Notes under the pieces: generated by a model
Database searches by the model: none
Told to the model about the DNA's origin: nothing
Seen by the model: only the letters and a program-made list of their open reading frames with translations
Shown here: in pieces, positions 30,768-39,589 of the stretch
Numbering within the stretch: the first letter of the stretch is position 1
Layout of the letters: each line of letters starts with the position of its first letter
Program-made: the position numbers and the translations under genes
NCBI GenBank assembly: GCA_027532555.1
Contig: JAPZTJ010000006.1
Span: 21,347 to 85,346, forward strand
Length of the DNA stretch: 64,000 bases
Source of the DNA: Aquidulcibacter sp.
GTDB lineage: Bacteria > Pseudomonadota > Alphaproteobacteria > Caulobacterales > Aquidulcibacteraceae
Reading direction: 5' to 3'

Positions 30768-31619
30768 ATGCGCGCATTTTCAAAATTGGGCATTATTGCC
30801 GGGGCAGGGGACTTGCCTGTCCTCCTTGCTCAGCATTGCCGCGATTCTGGCATGCCGGTTCATGTCAGCCGGATCAAGGGCATGTGCGACCCGCGCCTTA
30901 CCTTGTTTCCGGGTAGCGAATGCGCCTTGGCCAATTTTGGCGAGCGCATGAAGGCCCTCAAAGCCGATGGCGTGGATGCTCTGGTGTTTGCCGGTCTTGT
31001 TAATCGACCTGATTTTTCCACCCTCAAGCCAGACTTGCGGGGCGCGCTGGCCTTGCCGCGTATCATGGCCGAAATGCGCAAAGGCGATGATGCTTTGCTG
31101 CGCGCCGTGCTGGCTGAGTTTGAGCGCGAAGGCTTTGCCATCGTCGGCACAGATGAGGTCTTGGCTAATCTGTTGGCTGAAGTTGGCTTGATCGCGGGCG
31201 CAGAACCAACCGAAGCCCAACTTGAAGACGCAAACAAGGCCATGACCATTGCGGCTGAAATCGGTCGACTTGATATTGGTCAAGGTGCCATCGTGGTGGA
31301 TGGATTGGTTCTGGCGGTTGAAGCGCAAGAGGGAACCGATCGCATGCTGGCGCGGGTGTATGATCTCTCCACCCATATTCGCGGTACCAAAGCGGCACGA
31401 TGCGGGGTCTTGGCCAAGCGCGCTAAACCCGATCAAGAGCGCCGCGTCGATCTTCCAACCATCGGGGTCAAAACGGTGGAGGGGGCTTCAAAAGCAGGCC
31501 TCGCCGGTATTGTGGTTGAGGCGGGTGGCGCTCTGATTATCGACCGTAACAATGTGATCGCAGCCGCAGAAGAAGCAGGGCTGTTCATTCTGGGCGTTCA
31601 AGTGGATACCCAGTCATGA
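30768..31619 (+). CDS. lpxI: UDP-2,3-diacylglucosamine diphosphatase LpxI
   Basis: Hydrolyses UDP-2,3-diacylglucosamine to lipid X, the step done by LpxH in E. coli. LpxI was defined in Caulobacter crescentus and is typical of alphaproteobacteria. 283 aa. The N-terminal segment KLGIIAGAGDLPVLLA, the middle LPRIMAEMRKGDDALLRA and the C-terminal domain (RRVDLPTIGVKTVEGA, GALIIDRNNVIAAAEEAGLFILGV) match the family. Its position between lpxA and lpxB and the 4-bp overlap with lpxB confirm the role. Confidence 0.94.
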   Translation: MRAFSKLGIIAGAGDLPVLLAQHCRDSGMPVHVSRIKGMCDPRLTLFPGSECALANFGERMKALKADGVDALVFAGLVNRPDFSTLKPDLRGALALPRIMAEMRKGDDALLRAVLAEFEREGFAIVGTDEVLANLLAEVGLIAGAEPTEAQLEDANKAMTIAAEIGRLDIGQGAIVVDGLVLAVEAQEGTDRMLARVYDLSTHIRGTKAARCGVLAKRAKPDQERRVDLPTIGVKTVEGASKAGLAGIVVEAGGALIIDRNNVIAAAEEAGLFILGVQVDTQS

Positions 31620-32767
31620 AACCCTTCCGGGTCTTTGTTGTAGCCGGTGAGCCATCCGGTGATGAGCTGGCCGCGGAACTCGTCCAAGCTCTCAGGGCCC
31701 GTCGGCCTGATCTGGTCATCGCTGGCGTTGGCGGCGAGAAGTTTGCCAGCCAAGGCATACAAAGCGCTGTGTCGATTGAGGGGCTTTCTGTTCTGGGCCT
31801 GACTGAAGGCTTGGCGGCACTGAAAACCGTCAATGTGAGGGCAGAAGAAACGGGGATTGCCGCAGAAGCTTTTCAGCCTGATGCCGTTGTGTTGATCGAT
31901 TCTTGGGGTTTTACGTTGCGCGCCGCCAAAGCAATTCGCGCAAGGGTCCCACAAGCCCGCTTGATCAAAATGATTGGCCCCCAAGTGTTCGCTACCCGTC
32001 CCGGCCGCGCCAAGACCGTTGCCGAGGTCTATGACGCCTTATTCTGTATCCATGACTTTGAAGTGCCCTTCTATGAAGGCACGGGTCTGCCCGTCACGAT
32101 TATCGGTAATCCTGCGATTGCGCGGGCTGGGAAAGGCGATGGCGCAGGGTTTCGGGCACGCCATGGATTGGCAGACAAAAAGATTGTTCTCTTGCTGCCG
32201 GGCTCACGCGGTGGGGAAATTCAACGCGTCGCGCCGGCTCTGGAAGGGGCGGCGGCGCTGATCAGTAGCAAAGACCCCCTCGTTCATGTGGTAGCCGTTC
32301 TGGCACCGAATGTGGCTGAGCGCTTGGAGGCGCGCGCGGCGAACTGGACCTTCCCGCACACATTGGTGGGCGAGGATGAAAAACTTGATGCATTTGCCGC
32401 TGGCGATGTCGCGCTGGCCTGCTCTGGCACGGTTACGACGGAAGTAGCCCTGCAAGAAACGCCCATGGTGCTGGGCTATCGCCTGGGCGCAATCAGCGGC
32501 TTTATTATTTTGAACTTCTTGCTGAAGAGCCGCTTCATCTGCTTGCTTAACATTGCTCTCGGGCGGATGGCGATCCCTGAATTTGTGCAAAACGGCTTGA
32601 CGCCAGAGGCCTTGGCAGAAGCGGCCTCTAACCTTCTGTATGATCCAAAGGCCGCGCAAGACCAAGTGAGTGCGCAAGCCTTGGCCCTCGACAAAATGGG
32701 CCGCCATGATCCGCCAGCGGCAGAGCGGGCAGCAGAGGCTTTGCTAAACCTGTTGGACGCAGCTTAG
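31616..32767 (+). CDS. lpxB: Lipid-A-disaccharide synthase
   Basis: Glycosyltransferase (GT19) that joins lipid X and UDP-diacylglucosamine. 383 aa. FVVAGEPSGDELAAELVQAL at the N terminus, MIGPQVFATRPGR, LLPGSRGGEI and the nucleotide-sugar motif SGTVTTEVALQETPMVLGYR are all visible. The ATG overlaps the lpxI stop. Its TAG stop overlaps the TAA stop of the convergent xseA gene within four bases. Confidence 0.96.
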   Translation: MKPFRVFVVAGEPSGDELAAELVQALRARRPDLVIAGVGGEKFASQGIQSAVSIEGLSVLGLTEGLAALKTVNVRAEETGIAAEAFQPDAVVLIDSWGFTLRAAKAIRARVPQARLIKMIGPQVFATRPGRAKTVAEVYDALFCIHDFEVPFYEGTGLPVTIIGNPAIARAGKGDGAGFRARHGLADKKIVLLLPGSRGGEIQRVAPALEGAAALISSKDPLVHVVAVLAPNVAERLEARAANWTFPHTLVGEDEKLDAFAAGDVALACSGTVTTEVALQETPMVLGYRLGAISGFIILNFLLKSRFICLLNIALGRMAIPEFVQNGLTPEALAEAASNLLYDPKAAQDQVSAQALALDKMGRHDPPAAERAAEALLNLLDAA

Positions 32768-34224
32768 TCGAACAAGCTGCCTTGAACCGGCCCGTCACTG
32801 GCGCGGACTTTCACGTCGCCATCGAGGAAGGTTAGAGTTAGACGCGCGTCAGCCTTGATGGCGGATTTAGCGCGCACCACCACACCTTTCTCGGTGCGCA
32901 CCACAGCAAAGCCACGCTCTAAAGCCGAGCGGTAGGACAAAGCCTCTAACAAGCTCGATTGGCCAGCCAGATGGCGCGTCTTAGCTTCTAGGCTGCGGCT
33001 AAGGCCTGCCTGCAAGCGTTGGCTGGCAAGGGCCAAGCGCTGCTCGGATCGCTTCAGCGCGTCGCGTTCTAGCGCTGTGCGGCGGGTGAGGGCGGCACCC
33101 AGTCTTTGGCCGAGGCTGGTGACGAGTTGGGCCCTGCGCGTTACATCTTGGTGCAGCACTTGCGGTCGCAACCGACCACCAATAGCCGCAAGACGGTGGG
33201 CTTTGGCGCCAACCAAGGTGCGCAAGGATGGACCGAAGCGCAAATCGATCACGTCCATACGTTGCCGGGCGCCAGCAAACAGGGTTTCTGCGCGGGGCAG
33301 GCGAGCAGTGGCGGCACGAAGTTCGATCTTGGCGCGCTCAAGGCCACGCACCATGGCGCGCGACAGGCGGGCACCGATTAGGCTCACGCGCTCTTGTAAC
33401 TCTAGCCTCACCGGGACAGCGATTTCAGCAGCCCCCGTTGGCGTTGGCGCACGGCGGTCAGAGGCAAAGTCGATTAGGGTGGTGTCGGTCTCATGCCCAA
33501 TGGCGGAGATCAGTGGGATCGCGCTGGCTGCAGCGGCCCGCACCACCACTTCTTCGTTGAAAGCCCATAAGTCTTCAATCGAGCCCCCACCCCGCGCAAC
33601 GATCAAAAGATCGGGGCGTGGGACTGGCCCGTCAGCCGGCAGGGCATTAAATTCCTCGATGGCGCGCGCGACTTGGTCAGCGGCCTTGTCGCCTTGGACG
33701 AGCACTGGCCAGAGCAGCACATGGACAGGAAAGCGCTCTGACAGGCGGTGCAGGATATCGCGGATCACGGCACCCGTCGGGCTGGTCACCACGCCAATCA
33801 CGCTGGGCAGATAAGGGAGTGCCTGCTTGCGCTCTGGGTCAAACAAACCTTCAGCCGCGAGGCGCTTGCGCCGCTCTTCCAATTGCGCCAGCAAAGCGCC
33901 AACGCCAGCTGGCTCCAGCCGCTCAATAATCAACTGGTATTTCGAAGAGCCGGGGAAGGTGGAGATCTTGCCTGTCGCAATAACTTCCATCCCTTCTTCA
34001 GGCCGGAATTTTAGCGCTGCCGCCACACCCTTCCACATCACGGCAGACAAGACTGCATTGGCGTCTTTCAGGTCGACATAGACATGGCCGGATCTGGCCA
34101 GCGTCACCCGCCCCATCTCACCGCGCACGCGCACATTGCCAAAGTCATCTTCAAGGCGGCGTTTGATTGCGCCTGACAGTTCAGAGACAGAAAATTCCGG
34201 TGCGTTAGAAGGCTCTTTGCTCAT
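32764..34224 (-). CDS. xseA: Exodeoxyribonuclease VII large subunit
   Basis: Catalytic subunit of the single-strand-specific exonuclease VII. 486 aa. The N-terminal OB-fold is at about 10-110 (NVRVRGEMGRV, HVYVDLKDANAVLSAVMW). The catalytic domain has GVVTSPTGAVIRDI and the RGGGSIEDLWAFNEE motif followed by SAIGHETDTTLIDFASDRRAPTP. A long coiled coil and a C-terminal domain that binds XseB follow. No xseB is seen nearby in this window. Confidence 0.96.
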   Translation of the reverse strand: MSKEPSNAPEFSVSELSGAIKRRLEDDFGNVRVRGEMGRVTLARSGHVYVDLKDANAVLSAVMWKGVAAALKFRPEEGMEVIATGKISTFPGSSKYQLIIERLEPAGVGALLAQLEERRKRLAAEGLFDPERKQALPYLPSVIGVVTSPTGAVIRDILHRLSERFPVHVLLWPVLVQGDKAADQVARAIEEFNALPADGPVPRPDLLIVARGGGSIEDLWAFNEEVVVRAAAASAIPLISAIGHETDTTLIDFASDRRAPTPTGAAEIAVPVRLELQERVSLIGARLSRAMVRGLERAKIELRAATARLPRAETLFAGARQRMDVIDLRFGPSLRTLVGAKAHRLAAIGGRLRPQVLHQDVTRRAQLVTSLGQRLGAALTRRTALERDALKRSEQRLALASQRLQAGLSRSLEAKTRHLAGQSSLLEALSYRSALERGFAVVRTEKGVVVRAKSAIKADARLTLTFLDGDVKVRASDGPVQGSLFD

Positions 34225-34411
34225 GGTTACTGTCTAAAGCGATGTGCGGCTTGGGGGAAGGGTTTTTGTATTTGCGCCTGCTAGGTCTGAAACAGTCTCT
34301 AAGATTACAATTCAGAGAGAAACATCACGAAATTGGGTTTTCCTACATCCAGTTGAACCGGGCTGCGTAGACTATGTCAGAGCTATCCCGCTCGACTTCT
34401 AGGATTAAAAC

Positions 34412-35011
34412 ATGTTCACTTTCAAAATGTTCGCTTCGGCGGCAGCCGCCCTCGCTTTGTCTGCAGCACCGGCAATGGCAGATTGTGCCAAGACCCGCAC
34501 CGACGCCGCAGCCCAAGCGGCTGGCTTTCAAACCATCGGCTATCAAACCGCTTCTACCGCCAAAAAGCCTGCTAAGGCCGCTAAGGGTGACATCATCGAT
34601 GTGGCTGTTGGAGCGGGAAGCTTTAACACCTTGGCGGCAGCGCTGACCGCTGCTGGCTTGGTTGATACCCTAAAGACCGCTGGCCCGTTTACCGTTTTTG
34701 CGCCAACCGATGCCGCTTTCGCGAAACTGCCTGCTGGCACCGTGGACTCGCTTCTGAAGCCTGAAAATCGCGCACAATTGGTCTCGATCCTGACCTATCA
34801 TGTCGTACCGGGCAAAATCACCTCAAACCAATTGCTCGAGAAAATTACGCCCGCCACAACCGTTCAAGGACGTCAGGCCACGATTGATGGCCGCAATGGC
34901 CGCGTCACCGTCAATGGCGTCGCAGTGACCGCTGCCGATGTCGCTGCGTCTAACGGCGTGATCCATGTGATCGACACCGTCCTGATGCCACCTGCGCCAA
35001 AGAGCCACTAG
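34412..35011 (+). CDS. Exported fasciclin-domain protein
   Basis: 199 aa. The signal peptide is cut near AMADC. A Lys/Ala-rich linker follows, then one FAS1 domain (about 65-195) with the two family boxes [14 protein letters not shown] (H1) and [13 protein letters not shown] (H2), and the conserved TYHVVPG. FAS1 domains mediate adhesion or carbohydrate contacts; in bacteria the role is usually unknown. The gene diverges from xseA across a 187-bp gap, in which no clear promoter could be named. Confidence 0.9.
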   Translation: MFTFKMFASAAAALALSAAPAMADCAKTRTDAAAQAAGFQTIGYQTASTAKKPAKAAKGDIIDVAVGAGSFNTLAAALTAAGLVDTLKTAGPFTVFAPTDAAFAKLPAGTVDSLLKPENRAQLVSILTYHVVPGKITSNQLLEKITPATTVQGRQATIDGRNGRVTVNGVAVTAADVAASNGVIHVIDTVLMPPAPKSH

Positions 35012-35028
35012 GTTCATGCGACACCTGC

Positions 35029-35955
35029 CTAAGCAGGCATAGTCAATACATGCCAAAACGGAATGGTGACCAAAGCGATCAAGGTCGTCGCGGTCACCAA
35101 ACCGGCCATCAGCGGAGCATCGCCGCCTAGTTCGCGCGCGAGGATATAGGCCGCCGGGGCACTTGGCATAGAGGCCACACCGATGGCCACCGCACTGGGC
35201 AAAGGTGCGAGACCCAGCATTTGTGTGACGACCAGCATCAAAAGCGGCGCGATGGCCAACTTTGAAACCACGCCAACCGCCAAGCGAACGGGTACTTTAC
35301 CCAGTCCCCCAAAACTCAAAGCTGCCCCGACGCTTACCAAAGCAACCGGCATCGCGGCACGACCTAGGAGGGCGAGTGCTGGCTCTAGCGGGCCGATTAC
35401 CTTCGTCAGCCCGATCAGATTAGCGATAATCCCGACCAAGCTTGCCAGCACTAACGGATTGCGCATCACTTCGCCCAGCGCGCCTTTAAGGCTCGGCACA
35501 ATGTCATTCTTGCCCCAACGCGCCATGACAAAGACGCTCATCAAATTCACAAAAGCAACCACAGGCCCAAAGCCCAAAGCGATGAGGGCGAGGCCCTCTT
35601 GCCCATAAAGGGCAGGGGCTGCGGCTAATACGATAAATCCGTTCCAGCGCACACTCGCTTGAAAGATGGAGGTAAAAGCCGGCCCATCCTCGCGAAACCA
35701 CAGCCTCAGACTTAGCCCCCAGAGGCCAGCCAAAGCAAAGCCCACGACGAGGCACGTGAGGAAGTGGACCGTATCTGGCCCTGAAAAATCGGCACTTGCT
35801 ACCGTGGAAAACAAAAAAGCTGGATACAATATCCAATAGCCAAAGGAATTGACGGCTGCCCAAGACGTATCGGGCACAATCTTGGCGCGCTTGGCCAAAA
35901 AGCCGATGGCGATGACCAGAAAGACTGGCAGAATGGCGGTAAAGGCTATGTTCAT
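35029..35955 (-). CDS. AEC family (auxin efflux carrier) transporter
   Basis: Inner-membrane secondary transporter, 308 aa with about ten hydrophobic helices. The N terminus (FTAILPVFLVIAIGFLAKRAK...FGYWILYPAFLF) and the repeat in the second half (ALLGRAAMPVALVSVGAALSF, AVAIGVASMPSAPAAYILA) are typical of the MdcF/AEC family. Bacterial members move malonate or other small anions; the substrate is not predictable. It is the last gene of a four-gene reverse operon and overlaps ruvX by 4 bp. Confidence 0.88.
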   Translation of the reverse strand: MNIAFTAILPVFLVIAIGFLAKRAKIVPDTSWAAVNSFGYWILYPAFLFSTVASADFSGPDTVHFLTCLVVGFALAGLWGLSLRLWFREDGPAFTSIFQASVRWNGFIVLAAAPALYGQEGLALIALGFGPVVAFVNLMSVFVMARWGKNDIVPSLKGALGEVMRNPLVLASLVGIIANLIGLTKVIGPLEPALALLGRAAMPVALVSVGAALSFGGLGKVPVRLAVGVVSKLAIAPLLMLVVTQMLGLAPLPSAVAIGVASMPSAPAAYILARELGGDAPLMAGLVTATTLIALVTIPFWHVLTMPA

Positions 35956-36437
35956 ACGCGGGGGCCGAGGCTGAAACCACCTTGCAAGCGGTCTAAGAGG
36001 CCCTGCAACATATAGGCCGCTGCAGCTGCATCAACGACGGCGGCGCGCTTGGCTCGAGTCATGTCGGCGGCAATCATTTGACGTTGAACCGCGGCGGTCG
36101 AAAGCCGCTCATCCCACATCAGAAGCGGTACATCGCGGACATTCAAGAGGTTGCGGGCAAAGGCGCGCGCTGCTTGAGACGAGGGGCCTTTGGATCCGTC
36201 CATATTGATTGGATGACCGACCACAAGGCCGCAAGCGGCGCGGTCAGCATATATCGCAAAAATTGCCTGTGCATCGGTGGCCATCTTCGTACGTTTCACC
36301 CCGCCAGCCGGGCTAGCGATGAGGCGCGTGACGTCAGAAGCTGCGACCCCTATTGTCGTCGATCCGGGATCAATCCCGATTAAGGCTTGCCGGGCTGGCA
36401 AAGCCTCACAGAACGCCGGATAGTCCAGAATTGGCAT
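35952..36437 (-). CDS. ruvX: RuvX/YqgF Holliday-junction resolvase-like protein
   Basis: RNase-H-fold protein, 161 aa, implicated in pre-16S rRNA 5'-end processing and annotated as a putative resolvase. Active-site acids appear in LIGIDPGSTTIGVA, in MWDERLSTAAV and in the C-terminal VDAAAAAYMLQGLLD. The VVGHPINMDG motif is also present. It overlaps the AEC gene (ATGA) and abuts frnE by a TGATG junction. Confidence 0.92.
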   Translation of the reverse strand: MPILDYPAFCEALPARQALIGIDPGSTTIGVAASDVTRLIASPAGGVKRTKMATDAQAIFAIYADRAACGLVVGHPINMDGSKGPSSQAARAFARNLLNVRDVPLLMWDERLSTAAVQRQMIAADMTRAKRAAVVDAAAAAYMLQGLLDRLQGGFSLGPRV

Positions 36438-37147
36438 CAGGAATTGCCGGGCGCAGCAGCTTCTGGTGCAGCTGCTTGCTCAACGCGCGCCCGGTTCAAA
36501 GCGGCAACAAACGTGTCGACACCTTGCGCACCAACGACAGCAAAGCTCTGATTAAACAGGACGGTTGGGACGCCGGTTACACCCATTCGTTGTGCGATTT
36601 CCAATTCCTGTTCAACTGGTGCAACATCGGCATCACTGGCCAAAAGGCGCGCGACCAGATCGCCATCCATCCCAAGACCCCGGGCGATTGAAACCAGCGT
36701 GGTGGCTTGGCTCAAATCCTCGCCTTCGACATGATAGGCCTGAAATAAAGCCTCAGCACATTCGACTTCAACACCCGCTGAACGCGCCCAGCGCATTAAA
36801 CGGTGGCAATCGCGTGTGTTTGGTGTCGTTTTGATCGCATCAAAATTGAAGGCAATTCCAACTTGTAGGCCGGCATCGACGAGGGCTTGAGAAATTTCTT
36901 TTAAGCGGGCCTCATCGCCACCGAATTTAGCCAATAGACGCGCGCGGCGATCCGCGCCTTCTTTGGGCGTTGTTGGATCGAGTTCAAATGGCCGCATGGC
37001 TAAATGGGTGGGAATATTGCCTTGGGTGACGCAAGCAGTCACCAGCGCGCGAAACCCGACATAGCACCATGGACAAATCACGTCAGAAATAAAGTCGATC
37101 GTTATTGGGCGGTTGAGGGCGGTTGCTTCAGGAGGTGGAGTGCTCAT
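36437..37147 (-). CDS. DsbA-family oxidoreductase, FrnE type
   Basis: 236 aa thioredoxin-fold protein without a signal peptide, so cytoplasmic. The redox motif CPWC is in FISDVICPWCYVGF (about 19-32). The helical insertion is followed by the cis-Pro segment GVTGVPTVLFNQ. FrnE-like proteins are polyketide or stress-related disulfide isomerases (for example in Deinococcus). The C terminus is an Ala/Pro-rich tail. It is coupled to the PopA-like gene upstream by a 4-bp overlap. Confidence 0.9.
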   Translation of the reverse strand: MSTPPPEATALNRPITIDFISDVICPWCYVGFRALVTACVTQGNIPTHLAMRPFELDPTTPKEGADRRARLLAKFGGDEARLKEISQALVDAGLQVGIAFNFDAIKTTPNTRDCHRLMRWARSAGVEVECAEALFQAYHVEGEDLSQATTLVSIARGLGMDGDLVARLLASDADVAPVEQELEIAQRMGVTGVPTVLFNQSFAVVGAQGVDTFVAALNRARVEQAAAPEAAAPGNS

Positions 37148-38448
37148 GAGGCGTTGCCTTGTTCTAGCTGCGCGGTGACGCGTTGAAGCAAACCCGTTGC
37201 GTTTTCATGTGGCAACAGGCTCGCGCTTGCAATCGTCAGTTTGATTTGGATTGGTTGATCGTTGCTAAAACTGGTGTGATCGGCCTGGACGTCAAAGGCA
37301 GTACATTCGAGTACAGCGGCAATGCGCTCAGCCGCAATTTGGGCCGCTTCATCATCGGAGCTTGGAAAGGCAACCGCAAAGGTGGTTTGGTCGAGACGCG
37401 CCGCAACATCTTCAGCACGCACCAAGCGCGACAGCATCGCCCCGGACTGGCTGACTAATCTCTCAATCCCCTGACGTGTATGAACCACGCCAAGGCTGGC
37501 TTCGGTGTCGAGGCGAGCTAAGGCAATCGACAAAGGTCGGTCAGTTTCGTGGGCCCGTTGGGCCAGGCTTTCCAAATGTGCCAAGAAGAATGACGGCGCA
37601 TAAAGGCCAGTGGTTGCCTCCATGGCCGCCGGTGCTCTGGCTGCTGCAAAAGCCAAGTTCAAAGCATCGCGGCTGCGCTTTTCTTCAACAAAGTTGAACA
37701 GGCGATCGGCGGTGGCTGGGTCATTGTCACCCGCAATCGCAAAATCTGTCGCTCCACGCTCAATCGCTTCATGTGGATTGTCGAAGTCCGGCGATCCAAG
37801 GACTAGGCAAGGCATATGGAACATGCGCGCATTGCGCCGCATTGCGGCGCAAAAGCCAAGCGCGGTGGCCCGATCATCTCGGGCAAGGATCACCACACCA
37901 TCAAACTCACTCTCATGAAGATAATCAAAGGCGGTGAATGAGGTGAAGGCGGCGACCGTCTCTGCGCCAAATCTTGCGAGGGCAGTCGTGAATTGCAATA
38001 AGTCAGGGTCAGGCTGACCAAACAACAGGATTCTGGGTACTTTGGTGCTGCTCAGGACGGGCGGATGGGTGGGGCCGCCAAAGCGGGCTAAGGTTCGAAA
38101 CCGCATTTTGGCTTCATCAGCCATAACTGCGATGCGCAAGCTGGACCCAAGGCGGGCCGCCAAGGCACTAGGTGTCGCAAACGCGTCCAAAACGCCATCA
38201 AACGCACTAACGTCGAAATTTTCTTCACCATTGCTCCACGCCATGAACAGGCCAGCACGCGGGCCTAAGGCGGCCTTGAGCGATCGAACCAGTTCACCGG
38301 CTTTGGGCCCACTGTCGCCGCGCGTATCGACGACAATTGCGGCAGTCTGGCGACGTTGATGGTCTTCGCCCGCGATGGTGAAGCCAGCTTGCGACAACAC
38401 CTCACCAGCGTCATCGCCGGCGAGAACAAGAATATGTGGCTTTGCCAT
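37144..38448 (-). CDS. REC-REC-degenerate GGDEF protein, PopA-like
   Basis: 434 aa from the ATG at 38448; an ATG eight codons upstream (38472) is also possible. Three domains are visible. REC1-like (about 4-110) has Asp41 after AAIVV at the phosphoacceptor position. REC2-like (about 137-255, VPRILLFGQPDPDLL) has an eroded acceptor region. A C-terminal GGDEF-fold domain (about 275-430) follows. In that domain the inhibitory-site motif RxxD is kept as RAED (344-347), but the GG(D/E)EF active site, nine residues downstream, reads DQTTF (353-357), so cyclase activity is not expected. PleD has RAID and GGEEF in the same spacing. This layout matches Caulobacter PopA, a c-di-GMP effector that recruits CtrA to ClpXP. 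Orthology is inferred. It leads the operon with frnE, ruvX and the AEC gene. Confidence 0.75.
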   Translation of the reverse strand: MAKPHILVLAGDDAGEVLSQAGFTIAGEDHQRRQTAAIVVDTRGDSGPKAGELVRSLKAALGPRAGLFMAWSNGEENFDVSAFDGVLDAFATPSALAARLGSSLRIAVMADEAKMRFRTLARFGGPTHPPVLSSTKVPRILLFGQPDPDLLQFTTALARFGAETVAAFTSFTAFDYLHESEFDGVVILARDDRATALGFCAAMRRNARMFHMPCLVLGSPDFDNPHEAIERGATDFAIAGDNDPATADRLFNFVEEKRSRDALNLAFAAARAPAAMEATTGLYAPSFFLAHLESLAQRAHETDRPLSIALARLDTEASLGVVHTRQGIERLVSQSGAMLSRLVRAEDVAARLDQTTFAVAFPSSDDEAAQIAAERIAAVLECTAFDVQADHTSFSNDQPIQIKLTIASASLLPHENATGLLQRVTAQLEQGNAS

Positions 38449-38544
38449 CCTATGCCTACTTTCAAGGACCATTGCGTAATTCGTATAGCACCCTAGCGTG
38501 CAGAAACTGAGTCGTCAGTAATCGAATATGAAAGGCCCACTATT

Positions 38545-39336
38545 TTGACTGCCAACCCTGTTTTGATCCAGCCCAATTTCAGCCTCCACGGCAAGACTGC
38601 CTTGATCACGGGGGCATCCTCCGGTCTTGGTGCCCATTTTTCCCGACTTCTGGCTGGGCTGGGCGCAAAAGTGGTGTGCGGTGCGCGCCGGGTGGATCGC
38701 TTAGAGGCTTTGGTCGCGTCGATTAAAGCCGAAGGCGGGGCGGCTCAGGCAGTGAAGCTTGACGTGCAAGACGAGTCCAGTGTGGTCGCAGCCTTTGACG
38801 CCGCTGAGGCAGGTTTAGGGCTGCCGTCCATCGTGATCGCCAATGCCGGAACCAATGAAATTGGCCTCGCAACCGACATTGCCATGGATGCCTATGATGC
38901 CATGATGTCGGTCAATGTACGCGGCGTTTTTCTCACCGCTCGCGAAGGCGCCAAGCGCATGATCGCAAGTGGCAGTGCAGAACGTGGAGATGGCCGAATT
39001 GTCTTAATTGCCTCGATGGCGGGCCTCAAGCCGCTTCCCGGCCTTGTGCCCTACTGTGTCTCAAAAGCTGCTGTCGTGATGATGGCTAAATCCATGGCCG
39101 CAGAATGGATGCGTAAGGGCATCAATGTAAATGCAATCTGCCCGGGCTATATTGAGACTGAGATTAATGCCGATTGGCTCGGTCAAAGTGGCGGCCAGAA
39201 GATGGTTGCCGGATTTCCGCGTCGCCGCTTGATGGACGACCAAGCCCTTGATGGGGCGATGACATGGTTAGTCTCAGAGGCAGGCCGTTTCACCAGTGGT
39301 GCGGTGGTTCAAATTGATGATGGGCAGGCACTTTAA
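38545..39336 (+). CDS. Short-chain dehydrogenase/reductase
   Basis: 263 aa classical SDR. Motifs are the cofactor loop TGASSGLG (22-29), NAG (100-102), Ser157, and YCVSK with Tyr170 and Lys174. An Arg at the end of the second strand (GARRVDR) suggests NADP preference. The start is a TTG at 38545; no ATG precedes the Rossmann strand. The closest general type is the FabG/acetoacetyl-CoA reductase branch; the substrate is unknown. It is divergent from the PopA-like operon across about 100 bp. Confidence 0.87.
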   Translation: MTANPVLIQPNFSLHGKTALITGASSGLGAHFSRLLAGLGAKVVCGARRVDRLEALVASIKAEGGAAQAVKLDVQDESSVVAAFDAAEAGLGLPSIVIANAGTNEIGLATDIAMDAYDAMMSVNVRGVFLTAREGAKRMIASGSAERGDGRIVLIASMAGLKPLPGLVPYCVSKAAVVMMAKSMAAEWMRKGINVNAICPGYIETEINADWLGQSGGQKMVAGFPRRRLMDDQALDGAMTWLVSEAGRFTSGAVVQIDDGQAL

Positions 39337-39438
39337 GGAATTGGTAAGTTCCTGCTTGGTCTTGAATAGCCCATTTTCCCCTAAGGCTGCGCCTCATTAA
39401 GATATTGAAATTTCTGGCTTTATATGGTCTTTTTTATA

Positions 39439-39467
39439 TCAATACGCATCTGTCAAATGCGCATTGA
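39439..39467 (+). repeat. Imperfect hairpin in an AT-rich gap before the Tad gene
   Basis: TCAATACGCAT and ATGCGCATTGA pair over 11 positions with one mismatch around a 7-nt loop. It lies in the 253-bp gap 39337-39589, whose middle part (about 39380-39510) is strikingly AT-rich against the rest of the window. It could terminate the SDR transcript or be part of a control region for the pilus gene. Confidence 0.5.
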
Positions 39468-39589
39468 TTAAAATTGCACGGAGTAGATTTAGCTCCAGTT
39501 GACCAATCTTTTTTAGCCGATGTTAGGAGCTTGCCTGTAACGCTAGGGCAGGTGTCTCTGCGTTTTTGGCACGTTGAAGGATTGGGTCG

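Noticed and set aside
33077..33814. Forward frame of 245 codons opposite xseA
   Set aside because: Ser/Arg/Ala-rich shadow of the xseA coding sequence; no recognisable protein.
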